This document shows, piece by piece, positions 6,330 to 7,895 of a DNA stretch of 7,895 bases (its first letter is position 1; each line of letters begins with the position of its first letter). Source of the DNA: an uncultured Pseudomonadota bacterium (GTDB lineage Bacteria; Pseudomonadota; Gammaproteobacteria; Burkholderiales; Burkholderiaceae); NCBI GenBank assembly GCA_946480245.1, contig CAMLIZ010000189.1, positions 1 through 7,895 of the forward strand. The letters run 5' to 3'. The translations under genes were made by a program, and so were the position numbers. Below the pieces are notes generated by a model that worked only from the letters and a program-made list of their open reading frames with translations, did no database searches and was not told the DNA's origin.

Positions 6330-7157
6330 TCAGATGCGCGCGGACTTCATCGCCAGCAACTGCGAGATGCGCGCGGCAGCATCGCGCAACTTGGGCAGGA
6401 AGTGCGCCTGCATGTGCGCCGGTGGTGTGCGATTGAATTGCCCGCTGATGTTCAGCGCAGCGATCGTGCGGCCACTGCGATCATGGATCGGCGCTGCCAG
6501 CGACACGAGCCCTTCCTCCAGCTCCTGGTTCACCAGGCACCAGCCCTGTTCGCGCACCTGCGCGATCACCTTCTCCAGCGCCACCGGATCGGTGACCGTG
6601 CGCGGCGTCCGTGCAATGCGCTCGCTGGCCGCCAGGCGCCGGTGCAGCTCGTCCGGCGTCAAGCCGGCGAGCAGCACCCGGCCCATCGACGTGCAATAGG
6701 CCGGCAGTCGGCTACCGATGCCCAGGTTGATGCTCATGATCTTGTGCGTCGGCACGCGCAGCACGTACACCAGTTCCGTGCCGTCGAGCACTGCAGCGGA
6801 GCAGCTCTCCTTGACCTCGGCCACCAGCGCTTCCATCACGGGCTCAGCCAGATTCCACAGCGGCAGCGACGACAGGTAGGCGAAACCGAGATCGAGGATC
6901 TTCGGCGTGAGCCGGAACTGGCGACCCTGGCATTCCACGTAGCCCAGGCCCTCCAGCGTGAGCAGGATGCGGCGTGCACCGGCCCGCGTGAGGCCGGTGC
7001 GGGCCGCCACTTCGGATAGCGACTGGCTCGGGGCGTCGGCGCTGAACGACCGGATCACCGTGAGCCCGCGGGCGAACGATTGCACGTAGGTGTCGCCCGG
7101 TTTCGGCGACGCCGGTGCATCGATGGGGGTGCCGGTGACAACCGCTTCTTCGTTCAT
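6330..7157 (-). CDS. IclR-family transcriptional regulator (PcaR/PobR type)
   Basis: The product (275 aa from ATG 7157-7155) is a DNA-binding regulator with an N-terminal winged helix-turn-helix (about residues 24-85, recognition region [20 protein letters not shown]) and a C-terminal IclR effector domain (about 95-265). Signature stretches such as [41 protein letters not shown] and [11 protein letters not shown] match the PcaR/PcaU/PobR branch, which controls beta-ketoadipate or hydroxybenzoate catabolism in response to aromatic acids. No such catabolic genes are in this window. The frame is also open to ATG 7235, giving 26 extra Ala/Pro-rich residues. I prefer 7157 because a good -10 box (7191-7196) lies inside the extension and because 7235 would leave only 32 bp to the divergent gene. 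Neither start has a strong Shine-Dalgarno. It may regulate itself and the divergent AIM24 gene. Confidence 0.88.
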   Translation of the reverse strand: MNEEAVVTGTPIDAPASPKPGDTYVQSFARGLTVIRSFSADAPSQSLSEVAARTGLTRAGARRILLTLEGLGYVECQGRQFRLTPKILDLGFAYLSSLPLWNLAEPVMEALVAEVKESCSAAVLDGTELVYVLRVPTHKIMSINLGIGSRLPAYCTSMGRVLLAGLTPDELHRRLAASERIARTPRTVTDPVALEKVIAQVREQGWCLVNQELEEGLVSLAAPIHDRSGRTIAALNISGQFNRTPPAHMQAHFLPKLRDAAARISQLLAMKSARI

Positions 7158-7190
7158 GGGCGCATCGGGCGCGGAGGCTGCAACCTGCGC

Positions 7191-7196
7191 ATTATG
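7191..7196 (-). promoter_or_regulatory. Candidate -10 box for the IclR regulator
   Basis: On the minus strand these bases read CATAAT, five of six to consensus, and would start transcription near 7184, about 27 nt before ATG 7157. No -35 at 17 nt is convincing. A regulated promoter, where an activator replaces the -35 contact, is possible. Confidence 0.45.
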
Positions 7197-7229
7197 TGGG
7201 GGTGAGCCCAAGGCGCCGGAGGCTTTCGC

Positions 7230-7261
7230 TACCATCCGCTCCGTTTGAAAACGAGCGGGAG
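7230..7261 (+). promoter_or_regulatory. Candidate -10 box and RBS for the AIM24-family gene
   Basis: TACCAT (7230-7235) is a possible -10 box, giving a leader of about 26 nt. GGGAG (7257-7261) is a Shine-Dalgarno 6 nt before ATG 7268, which favours that ATG over the in-frame ATG at 7274. No -35 consensus is evident. The hexamer overlaps the alternative upstream ATG of the divergent regulator. Confidence 0.4.
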
Positions 7262-7267
7262 CGCGCG

Positions 7268-7895
7268 ATGGCGATGGACGTGGTGGACTACGAGATCAAG
7301 GGCGCCGAGATGCAGTTCGTCGAGGTGGAACTCGACCCGGGCGAAGCGGCGGTGGGCGAGGCGGGCAGCATGATGTTCATGGATGCCGGCATCACGATGG
7401 ACACGGTGTTCGGGGACGGCTCGCAAAGCCAGGGCGGCTTCCTTGGCAAGCTGATGGGCGCGGGCAAGCGCCTGCTCACCGGTGAATCGCTGTTCACCAC
7501 GGTCTACACGAACCAGGCGCCGAGCAAGCAGCGCATTGCGTTTGCCGCGCCGTACCCCGGCAAGATCATGCCGATGGACTTGAAGCAGCTGGGCGGCATG
7601 CTCATCTGCCAGAAAGATGCATTCCTGTGCGCGGCACGCGGCGTGTCCCTCGGAATCTACTTCCAGCAAAAACTGTCGGTGGGCTTCTTCGGCGGCGAGG
7701 GCTTCATCATGCAGAAGCTCGAGGGCGACGGCCTGGCCTTCGTGCACGCAGGTGGCACCGTGTTGCGCCGTGAGCTGCAACCGGGTCAGACGCTGATGGT
7801 GGATACGGGTTGCATCGTCGCGCTGACGCCGAGCGTGAATTTCGAGATCCAGTACGTCGGCAAGATCAAGACGGCACTGTTCGGCGGCGAAGGGC
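7268..7895 (+). CDS. AIM24/TIGR00266-family protein (3' end beyond window)
   Basis: The frame runs from ATG 7268 to the window edge (209 codons). Full-length bacterial members are about 220-280 aa, so it is probably near complete. The sequence shows the family pattern: [24 protein letters not shown] near the start; a glycine-rich middle ([21 protein letters not shown]); [17 protein letters not shown]; and [20 protein letters not shown] followed by FVHAGGTV. No signal peptide or membrane helix is visible, so it is probably cytoplasmic. The family shares a domain with yeast AIM24, needed for mitochondrial inner-membrane organisation; its bacterial biochemical role is not known to me. It is divergent from the IclR regulator across 110 bp, which suggests but does not show control by it. 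Confidence 0.88.
   Translation, partial: MAMDVVDYEIKGAEMQFVEVELDPGEAAVGEAGSMMFMDAGITMDTVFGDGSQSQGGFLGKLMGAGKRLLTGESLFTTVYTNQAPSKQRIAFAAPYPGKIMPMDLKQLGGMLICQKDAFLCAARGVSLGIYFQQKLSVGFFGGEGFIMQKLEGDGLAFVHAGGTVLRRELQPGQTLMVDTGCIVALTPSVNFEIQYVGKIKTALFGGEG

Overview
The window looks like ordinary chromosomal housekeeping DNA from a GC-rich betaproteobacterium of the order Burkholderiales. Four things point there: the GyrA sequence, an OmpA-like protein without a beta-barrel, the gyrA / ompA / ubiG / gph order, and a tmRNA encoding the betaproteobacterial-type tag ANDERFALAA. The Thr83 form of the GyrA quinolone region differs from what I recall of Acidovorax/Variovorax and fits Rubrivivax/Leptothrix-like or Burkholderia-like lineages better. 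I would not name a genus.

Layout. Bases 1-2285 (minus) hold the first 761 codons of gyrA, cut off by the window edge. A 286-bp divergent spacer follows, with weak promoter candidates and inverted repeats. An ompA-like gene (2572-3237, plus) comes next and ends at a strong intrinsic terminator. ubiG (3313-4023) and gph (4020-4733) overlap by ATGA and form a two-gene unit. ssrA (tmRNA, 4748-5107) starts 14 nt after the gph stop, so its promoter must lie inside the end of gph. After a 113-bp stretch with no clear terminator comes a glycosyltransferase family 9 (heptosyltransferase-like) gene, 5221-6270. It converges on an IclR-family regulator of the PcaR/PobR type (6330-7157, minus), with a GC-rich hairpin between the two stops. 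The regulator diverges from an AIM24/TIGR00266-family gene (7268 to the window end, plus, cut off at its 3' end).

Roles. The genes serve DNA supercoiling (gyrA), anchoring of the outer membrane to peptidoglycan (ompA), ubiquinone synthesis (ubiG), removal of 2-phosphoglycolate (gph), ribosome rescue (ssrA) and probably LPS or other glycan assembly (GT9). The IclR/AIM24 pair is the only part whose purpose is unclear. I see no transposon, phage, CRISPR, toxin-antitoxin or defence genes, and no convincing sign of a wholly new system. The items worth a second look are regulatory: a possible leaderless ubiG, a promoter-like hexamer recurring before three genes, the ssrA promoter that would overlap the gph stop, the 16-proline linker in OmpA, and the IclR/AIM24 pairing.
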